A DNA stretch of 64,000 nucleotides, from NCBI GenBank assembly GCA_963844845.1, contig CAWJPW010000005.1:1-64000 (forward strand), in the 5' to 3' direction. Both the position numbers and the translations under genes were made by a program. This DNA is from CAWJPW01 sp963844845 (GTDB lineage: Bacteria; Acidobacteriota; Thermoanaerobaculia; Thermoanaerobaculales; Sulfomarinibacteraceae). Below the pieces are notes generated by a model. The model was not told where the DNA came from and did no database searches. It saw only the letters and a list, made by a program, of their open reading frames with translations. Below, piece after piece: positions 27,369-36,073 of this stretch (positions are counted from its first letter, which is position 1; each line of letters begins with the position of its first letter).

Positions 27369-28855
27369 TCGTGCTCCTGACTCTTCTGCTCCTGCCGCTG
27401 GCCGGCGGCCTGCTGGCGTGGCTCGTCGCCCGGGTCAGCGACCCGGCGGCGCGGTGGGTGTCGGCCTCGGCGCTGGGCGCGGGCCTGGTCCTGTCGGTGA
27501 CACTCTGGGCGTCGCGTGGCCCGGGCGTCGCGGCCGGACACTGGCTCTTCGTGCTTGACCGGGCGTGGATCCCTCGCTTCGGAATCCGCTTCCACCTCGC
27601 CATGGACGGGCTCAGCCTGATCCTCATCGTGCTCACCTACTTCCTCGGCCTCGCCGCGGTGGTGGCCTCGTGGCGCGGGATCACCGGGCGGGTCGGCTTC
27701 TTCCACTTCAACCTGCTGTGGGTTCTGGCGGGGGTCGTTGGGGTGTTCCTGGCCCTCGACCTCTTCCTCTTCTACTTCTTCTGGGAGCTGATGCTGGTCC
27801 CGATGTACTTCCTCATCGGCATCTGGGGGCACGAGCGGCGGGTCTACGCATCCGTGAAGTTCTTCCTCTTCACCCAGACCGGCGGGCTTCTCATGCTGGT
27901 GGCCATCCTCGGCCTGGTCTGGGCTCACCAGAGGGCTACGGGAACGCTGACCTTCGACTACCTCGACCTCATCGGTACGGCGCTGTCGCCGCGGACCGCG
28001 TTCTGGCTGATGCTCGGTTTCCTTGCCGCCTTCCTCATCAAGCTACCGGCATTCCCGTTCCACACCTGGTTGCCGGACGCCCACACCCAGGCGCCGGCCG
28101 CCGGCAGCTTGGTCTTGGCCGGCCTGCTGCTCAAGACTGGCGCCTACGGCCTCATCCGCTTCGCGGTGCCGCTCTTCCCCGATGCCGCGGCCCGGTTCAC
28201 TCCCGTGGCTATGGGGCTGGGCGCCATCGGCATCCTCTACGGCGCCATCCAGGCCTTCGGCCAGAACGACCTCAAGCGGCTGGTGGCCTACACCAGCGTC
28301 AGCCACCTGGGCTTCGTGCTCCTCGGCGTCTTTGCCTGGAACCAGCTGGCGCTGCAGGGGGTGGTCATGCAGATGGTGGCGCACGGACTCTCCACCGGCG
28401 GCCTCTTCCTGCTCGCCGGCTTCCTCTACGAGCGCACCCACACCCGGGACATGGATCGCATGGGCGGCCTGTGGACGACGGCGCCGCGTATGGGCTTCGT
28501 CGCCCTCTTCTTCGCCCTCGCATCGCTGGGACTGCCGGGTCTCGCCAACTTCGTGGCCGAGTTCCTGGTCCTGCTCGGATCGTTCCGCGTGCAGCAGGGC
28601 ATCACTGTCCTCGCCACGGTCGGGCTCGTGGTAGCCACGATCTACTCGCTCTGGCTGATCCAGCGAGCGTTCCACGGCACGGCCCGGGAGGAGTGGAAGC
28701 TGACCGACCTCGGGGTGCGGGAGATGGCGGTGATGGTCGCTCTCATGGCCGTGCTCGTGTGGCTCGGGGCGTTTCCCCAGGCGGTTCTGGGAACGAGCGG
28801 CCCGGCCCTGGCAGGCATCCAGCAGCTGGCCCGGATGGCTGGAGGTTTGGGATGA
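27365..28855 (+). CDS. nuoM: NADH-quinone oxidoreductase subunit M
   Basis: An antiporter-like proton-pumping subunit, 496 residues, 14 predicted helices. Key features are FYFFWELMLVPMYFLIGIWG (essential Glu), KLPAFPFHTWLPDAHTQAP (Lys) and YTSVSHLGFVLLG. The start at 27365 is set by the ATGA overlap with nuoL; the stop overlaps nuoN in the same way. Confidence 0.96.
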   Translation: MIVLLTLLLLPLAGGLLAWLVARVSDPAARWVSASALGAGLVLSVTLWASRGPGVAAGHWLFVLDRAWIPRFGIRFHLAMDGLSLILIVLTYFLGLAAVVASWRGITGRVGFFHFNLLWVLAGVVGVFLALDLFLFYFFWELMLVPMYFLIGIWGHERRVYASVKFFLFTQTGGLLMLVAILGLVWAHQRATGTLTFDYLDLIGTALSPRTAFWLMLGFLAAFLIKLPAFPFHTWLPDAHTQAPAAGSLVLAGLLLKTGAYGLIRFAVPLFPDAAARFTPVAMGLGAIGILYGAIQAFGQNDLKRLVAYTSVSHLGFVLLGVFAWNQLALQGVVMQMVAHGLSTGGLFLLAGFLYERTHTRDMDRMGGLWTTAPRMGFVALFFALASLGLPGLANFVAEFLVLLGSFRVQQGITVLATVGLVVATIYSLWLIQRAFHGTAREEWKLTDLGVREMAVMVALMAVLVWLGAFPQAVLGTSGPALAGIQQLARMAGGLG

Positions 28856-30285
28856 GCCTCAGCGACCTTCTCTCCCTGCTGCCGTTCATCCTCCTGGGCG
28901 CCACCGCGGTGGCGGCGATGCTCGGCATTGCCGCGAGGCGCAGCCACGGCCTGACCGTCGGCGTGGTGGTGACCGGCCTTTCTGCCACCTTCGCCAGCCT
29001 GTGGGCGGCGGCCACGGTGACACCGCGCGTGGTGACGCCGCTCCTGGTCGTGGACCGCTTCACCCTGGTGTACGTGGGCCTGCTGGTGGCGGGCGCCGTG
29101 GCGGTCACGCTGCTCGCCTGGGGATACCTCCAGAACCGGGACGAGCACGCCGAGGAGTTCTACGTCCTCCTGGTCACCGCCACCTTGGGCTCCGCGGTGC
29201 TGGCTGCGAGCCATCACTTCGCCTCGCTCTTCCTCGGCCTCGAAACCCTCAGCGTGTCGCTGTACGGTCTCATTGCCTACCGGCGCTCGTCGCCGCGCTC
29301 CACCGAGGCGGGCATCAAGTACCTGATTCTGGCGGCGGCCTCCTCGGCGTTCCTGCTCTTCGGCATGGCCCTGGTGTTCGCCGACGTGGGGACCATGGAT
29401 CTGGCGAAGCTGGCCTTCGTCGCCCGGACCGAGGTTACCGCCCTGCCGTGGCTCGACGCCGGGATGGTGCTGATGCTGGTGGGGATCGGCTTCAAGCTGG
29501 CGGCGGTACCCTTCCACCTGTGGACGCCGGACGTCTATGAGGGCGCCCCCGCGCCGGTGACGGCCTTCGTGGCGTCGGTCTCGAAGGCCGGGGTGCTCGC
29601 TCTGTTGCTGCGCTTCTTCCTGGGGCTGAACGGGAGCACACTGCGACCGGTGGTGGTGGTGCTGGCGGTGATGGCCATCGCCTCGATCCTGGTGGGGAAC
29701 CTGCTCGCGCTGTTGCAGCGTAACGTCAAACGAATACTGGCGTACTCGTCCATCGCCCACATGGGCTACATCCTGGTGCCCTTCGCGGCCACCGGAGCGC
29801 TGGTTGCCGAGGCGGTGACCTACTCACTGCTCACCTACTTCGTGGCAACCATCGGCACCTTCGGAGTGGTTGCGGTGCTGTCGGGCGACGGGGAGGACCG
29901 GGACGACCTCGAGGACTACCGCGGCCTCATGTGGCAACGGCCGTGGCTTGGCGCCTTCTTCGCACTGATGCTCTTCTCGCTGGCCGGGATTCCGCTGACG
30001 GCCGGCTTCCTGGGCAAGTACTACGTTGTCGTGGCGGGTGTGGGCGCCGACGCCTGGGCGCCGGTGCTGGTACTGGTGGCCGGAAGCGTCGTGGGTATCT
30101 ACTACTACCTGCGGATCATCGTGACCATGGCGAGCCCCGCCGAGGGCGAGGCGCTGCCGCTGCCGTCGTACACCGTCGTGGGCGGCGTGACGCTGGTGGC
30201 CGTCGCGCTGCTCGTCCTCTGGCTCGGTCTGCTTCCGACGCCGTTCATCGAGCTCATCCGGCCAGCGGTCGCCGGATTGGTCTAA
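28852..30285 (+). CDS. nuoN: NADH-quinone oxidoreductase subunit N
   Basis: The proximal antiporter-like subunit and last gene of the operon, 477 residues. Features: LFLGLETLSVSLYGLIAY (essential Glu), KLAAVPFHLWTPDVYEGAP (Lys) and AYSSIAHMGYILVP. The start at 28852 is set by the ATGA overlap with nuoM. The 176-bp inverted-repeat element begins at the base after its stop. All 13 nuo genes (14 subunits, C and D fused) are present, in the canonical order. Confidence 0.96.
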   Translation: MSLSDLLSLLPFILLGATAVAAMLGIAARRSHGLTVGVVVTGLSATFASLWAAATVTPRVVTPLLVVDRFTLVYVGLLVAGAVAVTLLAWGYLQNRDEHAEEFYVLLVTATLGSAVLAASHHFASLFLGLETLSVSLYGLIAYRRSSPRSTEAGIKYLILAAASSAFLLFGMALVFADVGTMDLAKLAFVARTEVTALPWLDAGMVLMLVGIGFKLAAVPFHLWTPDVYEGAPAPVTAFVASVSKAGVLALLLRFFLGLNGSTLRPVVVVLAVMAIASILVGNLLALLQRNVKRILAYSSIAHMGYILVPFAATGALVAEAVTYSLLTYFVATIGTFGVVAVLSGDGEDRDDLEDYRGLMWQRPWLGAFFALMLFSLAGIPLTAGFLGKYYVVVAGVGADAWAPVLVLVAGSVVGIYYYLRIIVTMASPAEGEALPLPSYTVVGGVTLVAVALLVLWLGLLPTPFIELIRPAVAGLV

Positions 30286-30461
30286 CCCGCAGATCTCACC
30301 AGAATTCTGCTGCGACCGCAGAGACGCCAGCCACAGCGGCGCCTCTCCCTTTGGCGCCGCCTGCGACGTGCCGCAAGCACGCCTCGGCGGCACCTCGGTC
30401 GAATCGCTACCCCGACTGGCGTTTTCGCGGTCTTGCGATGAACACTGGTGAGATATGCGGG
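30286..30461. repeat. 176-bp miniature inverted-repeat (MITE/REP-like) element
   Basis: A non-coding element with terminal inverted repeats. The outer 17 bases (30286-30302 and 30445-30461) are complementary at 16 of 17 positions. Similarity continues inward to about 45 bases per arm (left to ~30330, right from ~30416), with a shared inner block GACCGC..A.ACGCCAG. A related single end occurs at 14498. Both lie exactly after the last stop of an operon and between convergent genes. No transposase is present, so it would be a non-autonomous element; it can fold into a long hairpin and may act as a terminator or 3'-end stabiliser. Confidence 0.75.
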
Positions 30462-30529
30462 CTTAACCCAGAGGATCTCCGGCACGGGGACCACGCTGGC
30501 CGATTCCGGGGGTGGCGGCGGGAGCACCT

Positions 30530-31329
30530 TCAGAAACGGGCGCGCACGATCTGATTCCAGGCGAGGCGCGCAAAGAGGCCTTCCAGGTGCCGGTCGATGA
30601 ACGTGTCAATCGTGACGGCGGCACGGGAGCCGAGGCGAGCGACGAGTCCCAGCGGGAGCACGACCTGGGCGAAGGGCGTCGAGAGATGACCCTGGAAGAC
30701 GACCTCGACCTCGCGGAGACCTGCGTCCTTCACCAGTGACGTGAGCTCCTCCGGCCCGAAGAAGACCTGGTCGCGGGAGTATCCAGGATCGATCACAAGT
30801 CGCACGGATCGCAGAATGGCGACTATGGGATTGCTCCGCAGCGGCTCGACGAGGACCAACCGAGCAGCTGGCTTGGCCAGCCGCGACAGGGAGGCGAGCA
30901 CCTGAGGGAGATTGCTCATGTGGTGGAGCGCGCCGATCGCGAGCACGAGGTCCGCTTGTTGGTCCAGCCAGTCCACGTCCTTCACATCGGCTCGAAAGAA
31001 CTCCGCGGCAGGATTGTCGCGGTTGAGGTGCCGTGCAGCCTCCACGAGCTCCTCTGACTGGTCGATTCCGACGTAGCGGTCATAGGTGCCGGCGAGGTGC
31101 GTTGCTGGAGCACCGACGCCGCAGCCGACCTCCACGACCGTGCCGAGGTGGCCGCACTCGCACAGTAGGGGCGCCAAGGCGGTTCGCAGCTGGTGGGCAC
31201 GTGCGTGTGCCTCGCGGGATCCATGTCCTTGCGAGCGTAGGCCTCTGCGATCTGGTTGAAAAGCTCGCGGTCGCGCACTCCACGATCGTCGACGGTGCCT
31301 TCTCCCGTGGACGGCGCTGAGCTCTCCAC
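30530..31329 (-). pseudogene. SAM-dependent class I methyltransferase, frameshifted
   Basis: The main frame (30530-31177) encodes a Rossmann methyltransferase: VVEVGCGVGAPATHL is motif I, GIDQSEELVEAA is motif II with the ribose-binding acid, and LVLAIGALHHMSNL is motif IV. The expected N-terminal helices are found in another frame, from a GTG at 31329 (VESSAPSTGEGT...ELFNQIAEAYARKDMDPA). The two halves join smoothly if one base is inserted or removed near 31205-31220, where the second frame reads EAHARAHQLRTALAPLL. A single-base indel has therefore split the gene, or there is a sequence error. Its substrate is unknown; context (between nuoN and an alcohol dehydrogenase) is uninformative. Confidence 0.75.
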
Positions 31330-31622
31330 GCTCGTAGTGTATCGCTGGGCGGGGGCAACGCCCAGCCCGTCCTATCGCTGGCGCCGTCGGGCGATCGGAT
31401 GCGGCCGCAGGTCACGAGCTGGGGCTCCCTGTCCCGACCTGCAGCTCGGAGCATCGACCCTACCGAGCGGTGAGCACGACGAGGGTTGGATGGTTGGTCA
31501 TGCCCGGACCGGTTGCGAGCCCGTTCAGGCGGGTGTTGCGCGGCTGTGTGCCCACTCTGGTACGTCACCTGGACCTTGGCACGGCCGCCGGTGAGCGAGT
31601 GGGATTCCCGTGCCGTATCACG
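31330..31622. other. gene-free interval
   Basis: About 290 bases between two minus-strand genes. It contains a small hairpin (7-base arms around 31346-31366) but no coding potential, promoter or known RNA that I can support. Confidence 0.4.
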
Positions 31623-32636
31623 TCAGTCCCCAGGTATCTCCAGGACCATCGCGCCCTCGATCTCCCCTTCGCGGAGGCGGCGGAGGGCCTCGTTGGCCTG
31701 CTCCAGGGGGAGGACCTCGTAGCTGGTCCTCACCGGAACCCGAGGGGCGACCTCGAAGAAGTCGAGGCCGTCCTTGCGGGTGAGGTTGGCCACCGAGCGC
31801 ATGATCCGCTCTCCCCAGAGAATCTCATAAGGAAAGCTGGGGATGTCGCTCATGTGGATGCCGCCGGAGACCACGGTGCCACCCTTGACGACGGCGCGGA
31901 GGGCAGCGGGGTAGAGGGCGCCCACCGGGGCAAAGATCATGGCCGCGTCGAGCTCCACCGGGGGCTTCGTATCCGATCCGCCGGCCCACACCGCGCCGAG
32001 GCTGCGGGCGAACTCCTGGGACTCGGTGTCGCCGGGCTTCGTGAAGGCGTAGATCTCCTTGCCCTCGTGCACCGCGATCTGCGCCACGAGGTGGGCGGCA
32101 GCGCCGAACCCGTAGATGCCCATGGTCCTCACGTGCTCGCCGGTGAGACGGTAAGTGCGGTAGCCGATAAGGCCGGCGCACAGGAGAGGAGCCACCTCGG
32201 CGTCGTCATAGCGCTCGGGGAGGCGGAAGCAGTAGCGGGCGTCGGCCACGGTGTACTGGGCGTAGCCGCCGTCGATGGTGTAGCCGGTGAACCTCGCGTT
32301 GTCGCAGAGGTTCTCCTGGTTCCTCTGGCAGAACGTGCAGGTGCCGTCGGTCCACCCGAGCCAGGGCACGCCGACGCGGTCACCCTCCGAGAAGCCCTCG
32401 ACGCCGGAGCCCGTGTCCACCACGCGAGCGACGATCTGGTGGCCGAGGATGAGCGGCAGCTTGGGCTCGGTGAGCTCGCCGTCGACGATGTGGAGATCGG
32501 TGCGGCAGACGCCGCAGAACCGGACGGCGAGCTGCAGCTGACCCTCGTCGGGTTTCGGTACGGGGACCTCTTGCCGTTCCAGGGGCTTGCCCTGCTCGGT
32601 GAGGACCATCGCGATCATGCTGTCGGGGACCGGCAT
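31623..32636 (-). CDS. zinc-dependent alcohol dehydrogenase family protein
   Basis: A medium-chain dehydrogenase/reductase, 337 residues, oxidising alcohols or reducing aldehydes with NAD(P)H. Catalytic-zinc ligands are seen in FCGVCRTDLH and LILGHQIVARV. The nucleotide-binding loop is GIYGFGAAAHLVAQIA (a G-x-G-x-x-A/G variant). The region LCDNARFTGYTIDGGYAQY is typical of the AdhA-like subgroup. The structural zinc lobe reads WTDGTCTFCQRNQENLC: three cysteines remain and the usual first Cys is Asp, so the structural zinc may be lost or altered. The ATG at 32636 has GGAGGT upstream. It is divergent from nnr across a short region with a perfect hairpin. Confidence 0.92.
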   Translation of the reverse strand: MPVPDSMIAMVLTEQGKPLERQEVPVPKPDEGQLQLAVRFCGVCRTDLHIVDGELTEPKLPLILGHQIVARVVDTGSGVEGFSEGDRVGVPWLGWTDGTCTFCQRNQENLCDNARFTGYTIDGGYAQYTVADARYCFRLPERYDDAEVAPLLCAGLIGYRTYRLTGEHVRTMGIYGFGAAAHLVAQIAVHEGKEIYAFTKPGDTESQEFARSLGAVWAGGSDTKPPVELDAAMIFAPVGALYPAALRAVVKGGTVVSGGIHMSDIPSFPYEILWGERIMRSVANLTRKDGLDFFEVAPRVPVRTSYEVLPLEQANEALRRLREGEIEGAMVLEIPGD

Positions 32637-32680
32637 CGAGACCTCCGATTCGGAGAGCGCCCCGGGCGGTGCCGAAATTT

Positions 32681-32700
32681 CCCCCGTCCTGAGACGGGGG
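32681..32700. promoter_or_regulatory. perfect hairpin between divergent genes
   Basis: Eight-base perfect arms (32681-32688 and 32693-32700) around a CTGA loop, next to an AT-rich GAAATTT patch, inside the intergenic region of the alcohol dehydrogenase and nnr. It could be an operator or a transcription barrier. No T-run follows in either direction, which argues against an intrinsic terminator. Confidence 0.4.
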
Positions 32701-32797
32701 CGGCGCTATGCTGAGCGGAGCCGGAGCGGAACATCGGGCCGGGGCCTCTGGTTGTCGCGAGGGAGTCCTGGCGAAATACGCCATGAAAGGTGAGGCG

Positions 32798-34372
32798 ATG
32801 AAGGTCGTGACGGTCGACGAGATGCGCTCGATGGACCAGCGCGCCATCGAGGAGTTCCAGATTCCCGACGAGATCCTCATGGAGAATGCCGGCGAGGCGG
32901 TTTACTTCGTGATCCTCGATCAGCTGGGGCTGCGTGGCCGGCGCTTCGCCATCCTGTGCGGCTCCGGCAACAACGGCGGCGACGGTATGGTGGTGGCGCG
33001 CAAGCTCGCCTCCCAGGGCGCCGCCGTGGAGGTCGTGACTCTGGGCGACCCCGACGGCTACCGCGGCGCTGCCGGCCTGCACTGGAACGCGGTCAGGGCG
33101 GCGGGGCTCGACGTGTCTGCCAGGCCCGGTGGGGAGGAGCTCGCGGCGATTCTCTCTCGCGCCGACGTCATCGTCGACGCGCTCCTCGGGACCGGCCTCA
33201 CCCGCGAGGTGGCCGGGGCCTACCGCGCGGCGGTGGAAGCCGTGAACGCGGCCGCCAAGACGGTGGTCGCGGTGGACATCCCGTCGGGGATCGACGGCGA
33301 CACCGGGGCGGTGCGCGGGGTTGCGGTGCGCGCCCAGCACACGGTGACGTTCGGCCTGCCCAAGCGCGGCAGCCTGCTCTACCCCGGCTACGGGCACGCT
33401 GGCCAGCTCTGGGTGAGCCACATCTCGTACCCGGTCGAGCTCTCGAGCGGCGATGACGTCAAGGTGACGGTGAGCCGGCCACCGCAGCTGCCGCCGCGCC
33501 GTCAGGATGGGTACAAGGGGAGCTTCGGCGATGTGCTCTTCATTGCCGGCGCCGCCGGCTACTTCGGCGCGCCCACCTACTCGGCGCTGTCCTTGCTGAA
33601 GGCCGGCGGCGGCTACGCCCGCCTGGCGGCGCCGCGCTCGGTGACGCCTTCACTGGGCGCCATCGCCAGCGAGCTGGTCTTCATGCCGCAGCCCGAAACC
33701 GCCGCCGGCAGCCTCTCGCTCGACGCCGTCGCCGGTCTCCTCGAGGCGGCGGCAGGCGAGGACTTCGTCGTGGTCGGACCGGGGCTGTCGCTGGAGGAGG
33801 AGACACAGGACCTGGTGCGGCGGCTGGTACCTGAGATCGACGCACCCCTGTTGGTGGACGGTGACGGGCTCACCGCAGTGTCGCGGGATCTCGATGCCAT
33901 CCGCCGCCGCCGGCACCCCACGGTGCTCACGCCACATCCCGGCGAGATGGCGCGGCTCACCGGGATGGCGACCCCGGGGGTGCTCGCGGATCCCATCGGT
34001 GTGCTGCAGCGGACCTGTGCCGACCTGGGGGCCGTGATCGTTCTCAAGGGTGCGCACTCGCTGGTGGGCCGGCCCGACGGTCGGGTGGCGATCAACCTGA
34101 CCGGCAACTCCGGGATGGCCTCCGCCGGCAGTGGTGACGTGCTCACCGGCACTGTCGCGGCGATGGTGGGGCAGGGGCTCGAGCTCGCCGACGCGGTGGC
34201 GGCCGGTGTGCTGATTCACGGTCTCGCCGGCGATCTCGCGGCCGCGGCAATCGGCGAGGACGGCATGACCGCCAGGGATCTCCTCGAACACATCCCCGCG
34301 GCGGTCGCGGCGTATCGCCGTGAGTACCGGGACCTGGTGGAGGAGTACGGGGGCGTGATTCGCACCGTCTAG
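32798..34372 (+). CDS. nnr: bifunctional NAD(P)H-hydrate repair enzyme (epimerase + dehydratase)
   Basis: A metabolite-repair enzyme, 524 residues. The N-terminal YjeF/NnrE domain (about 1-210) epimerises R-NAD(P)HX; it shows ENAGEAVY, CGSGNNGGDGMVVAR and DIPSGIDGDTG. The C-terminal NnrD domain (about 225-524) is a ribokinase-fold ADP/ATP-dependent dehydratase of S-NAD(P)HX; it shows GYKGSFGDVLFIAG, LTPHPGEMARLTG, VLKGAHSLVG and NSGMASAGSGDVLTG. The start at 32798 has AAAGGTGAGG upstream and begins at the conserved KVVTVDEMRSMD; earlier in-frame starts add non-conserved sequence. It probably stands alone. Confidence 0.96.
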   Translation: MKVVTVDEMRSMDQRAIEEFQIPDEILMENAGEAVYFVILDQLGLRGRRFAILCGSGNNGGDGMVVARKLASQGAAVEVVTLGDPDGYRGAAGLHWNAVRAAGLDVSARPGGEELAAILSRADVIVDALLGTGLTREVAGAYRAAVEAVNAAAKTVVAVDIPSGIDGDTGAVRGVAVRAQHTVTFGLPKRGSLLYPGYGHAGQLWVSHISYPVELSSGDDVKVTVSRPPQLPPRRQDGYKGSFGDVLFIAGAAGYFGAPTYSALSLLKAGGGYARLAAPRSVTPSLGAIASELVFMPQPETAAGSLSLDAVAGLLEAAAGEDFVVVGPGLSLEEETQDLVRRLVPEIDAPLLVDGDGLTAVSRDLDAIRRRRHPTVLTPHPGEMARLTGMATPGVLADPIGVLQRTCADLGAVIVLKGAHSLVGRPDGRVAINLTGNSGMASAGSGDVLTGTVAAMVGQGLELADAVAAGVLIHGLAGDLAAAAIGEDGMTARDLLEHIPAAVAAYRREYRDLVEEYGGVIRTV

Positions 34373-34444
34373 CCGTGCGGTGCTGCTCGGGGGTGCGAGA
34401 AGCCGGCGGCGCTGGCGGTTGCGGATGCTGCGGAGACCGGCTCC

Positions 34445-34469
34445 CGGGCGGCGGCTGGGCCGCCGCCCG
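34445..34469 (+). terminator. GC hairpin after nnr
   Basis: Eleven-base perfect arms (34445-34455 and 34459-34469) with a 3-base loop, 73 bases after the nnr stop. It is all G/C with no following T-run, so it is more of a pause or stability hairpin than a textbook terminator. Confidence 0.4.
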
Positions 34470-34480
34470 TCGGCGCGTTT

Positions 34481-34531
34481 GCGAAGGGGGCAACAGTGGA
34501 GGCTGCGTGACGGCAACGCGGCCCCCTTCGC
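34481..34531. repeat. inverted repeat, 11-base arms
   Basis: Arms 34481-34491 and 34521-34531 are perfectly complementary around a 29-base loop. Starting 11 bases after the previous hairpin, it forms a second potential stem in the same transcript. Confidence 0.45.
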
Positions 34532-34579
34532 GCCCTGCGCCGAGTCGCCTGCCTGGTTGCTTGGGGCCACTTCTCCGGG

Positions 34580-34609
34580 CGTCAAGGGCCGTGGGAGCCC
34601 CCCTTGACG
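34580..34609. repeat. inverted repeat, 9-base arms
   Basis: Arms 34580-34588 and 34601-34609 are perfectly complementary around a 12-base loop; short matching GGG/CCC flanks could extend the pairing. Confidence 0.45.
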
Positions 34610-34718
34610 TTTCCCGCCAGCGCGCCGCAAGCGAGACCGCGCTCCAGGGAAGACTTCAAGGACGGCACGCCCGCCGGATGACCTGTGCTCCGGGACGGTG
34701 ACGCCGTTGGGGCACGCC

Positions 34719-34737
34719 GCCGTGGCGGAGCCACGGC
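34719..34737. repeat. inverted repeat, 8-base arms with 3-base loop
   Basis: Arms 34719-34726 and 34730-34737 are perfectly complementary with a GGA loop. It lies on the nifS side of the region, so it could act as the 3' hairpin for the minus-strand nif transcript. Confidence 0.4.
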
Positions 34738-34824
34738 AGGCTGCGAAGCGGCCGGCGCGCCCCGGTGGCTGGAGAACCTGGGCTTTCGCTGGATGAGTGA
34801 CTCGGTCGACCAGAGCTCCAGAGG

Positions 34825-36054
34825 TCAGCTCGATGGCGTGGCGGCCATCTCCTCCGCCTCGGGGCGGGGGGCGTTGCGGTCGGGGTCCCAGTAGGGGGAG
34901 AGGCGGCGGAGGTTGGTGACGATCCCCGGGAAGACCTCGATGACGCGCTCGATCTCCTCCTCGGTGGTGTAGCGGCTGAGGCTGAAGCGCACCGAGCCGT
35001 GGACCGCCGTGAACGGCACCTGCATGGCCCGCAGCACGTGGGAGGGCTCCAGCGAGCCCGAGGTGCAGGCCGAGCCGGACGAGGCGCAGATGCCGTGGGC
35101 GCTGAGCTGGTACAGCATGCCCTCGCCCTCGACGAAGTGGCAGGCCAGGTTCAGGGTGTTGTCGAGGCGTGGCGCCCCCCGGCCGTTGACCTCCGCCCAG
35201 GGAATCCGCGCGGTGAGCTCGGCCTCGAGGTGATCGCGAAGTGTGCGGATGCGAGCCTCGTCCTCGGCGCGCTGCTCCACCGCAAGCTCCAGCGCCCGCG
35301 CCAGACCCACCACGAAGGCCACGTTCTCGGTGCCGCCACGGCGGCTGCTCTCCTGGTGCCCGCCCAGGAGCAGAGGGCGACAGGCGGTGCCGCGGCGCAC
35401 GAAGAGGGCGCCGACTCCCTTGGGGGCGTGCAGCTTGTGGCCGGAGAAGCTGAGCAGGTCGACGTAGCGGAGGTCGTCTCGCAGGGCGATGTCCAGCTTG
35501 CCCGTGCTCTGGGTGGCGTCGGTGTGGAAGACGATGCCCGAGTCGGTCTCCTTGGCCAGGCGGGAGAGTTCGGCCACCGGGAAGACCACCCCGGTCTCGT
35601 TGTTGGCGTGCATCACGCTGACCAGGAGGGTGTCGGGGCGGAGAGCCCGCACGAAGTCGCGGAGGTCGAGCCGGCCGCTGCGGTCCACCGGGAGGAAGGT
35701 GACCTCGCAGCCCTCGCGCTCCAGCTCCTTGCAGACGTTGAGGACGGCCGGATGCTCCACGGTCGTGGTCACCACGTGGCGGCGGGTGGGGTTCGCCTTG
35801 AGCACGCCGGTGATGGCGGTGTTGTTGCTCTCGGTGGCACACGATGTGAAGAGGATCTCCTCGGGCCGCACGCCGCCGAGGAGCTTGGCGATGCGGCGGC
35901 GTGCGCCGTCGAGGGCCCGCGCCGCCGAGGTGGCGGCGTCGTACATGGAGCTGGGGTTGAAGTAGTCTTCGCGCAGGTAGGGGAGGAGAGCCTCGAGCAC
36001 CTCGGGGGCCACACGGGTGGTGGCGTTGTTGTCCAGGTAGATGACGTCGCTCAT
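34825..36054 (-). CDS. nifS: cysteine desulfurase NifS
   Basis: A PLP enzyme that takes sulfur from cysteine for Fe-S cluster assembly. Landmarks: IYLDNNATT at the N-terminus, ATESNN (~73-78), the VEHPAV segment, the Schiff-base lysine in SFSGHKLHAPKG (Lys ~207), and the active Cys in ASSGSACTSGS (Cys ~330), in the short-loop form of NifS/IscS class I enzymes. The ~30-residue C-terminal extension is polar and variable. It follows nifU by 19 bases on the same strand. No nitrogenase genes are near, so it probably serves general Fe-S assembly. Confidence 0.96.
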   Translation of the reverse strand: MSDVIYLDNNATTRVAPEVLEALLPYLREDYFNPSSMYDAATSAARALDGARRRIAKLLGGVRPEEILFTSCATESNNTAITGVLKANPTRRHVVTTTVEHPAVLNVCKELEREGCEVTFLPVDRSGRLDLRDFVRALRPDTLLVSVMHANNETGVVFPVAELSRLAKETDSGIVFHTDATQSTGKLDIALRDDLRYVDLLSFSGHKLHAPKGVGALFVRRGTACRPLLLGGHQESSRRGGTENVAFVVGLARALELAVEQRAEDEARIRTLRDHLEAELTARIPWAEVNGRGAPRLDNTLNLACHFVEGEGMLYQLSAHGICASSGSACTSGSLEPSHVLRAMQVPFTAVHGSVRFSLSRYTTEEEIERVIEVFPGIVTNLRRLSPYWDPDRNAPRPEAEEMAATPSS

Positions 36055-36073
36055 GCCCGGCCTCCCTGGATCG

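Larger units (their letters stand above)
34373..34824. other. hairpin-rich intergenic region between convergent nnr and nifS
   Basis: A 450-base region without a convincing gene but with four separate perfect inverted repeats (listed individually). Short open frames exist but show no family resemblance and no ribosome sites. Possible explanations are bidirectional termination, a structured RNA, or relics of a REP-like array. The arms differ from each other and from the 176-bp element, so this is not that repeat family. Confidence 0.5.
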
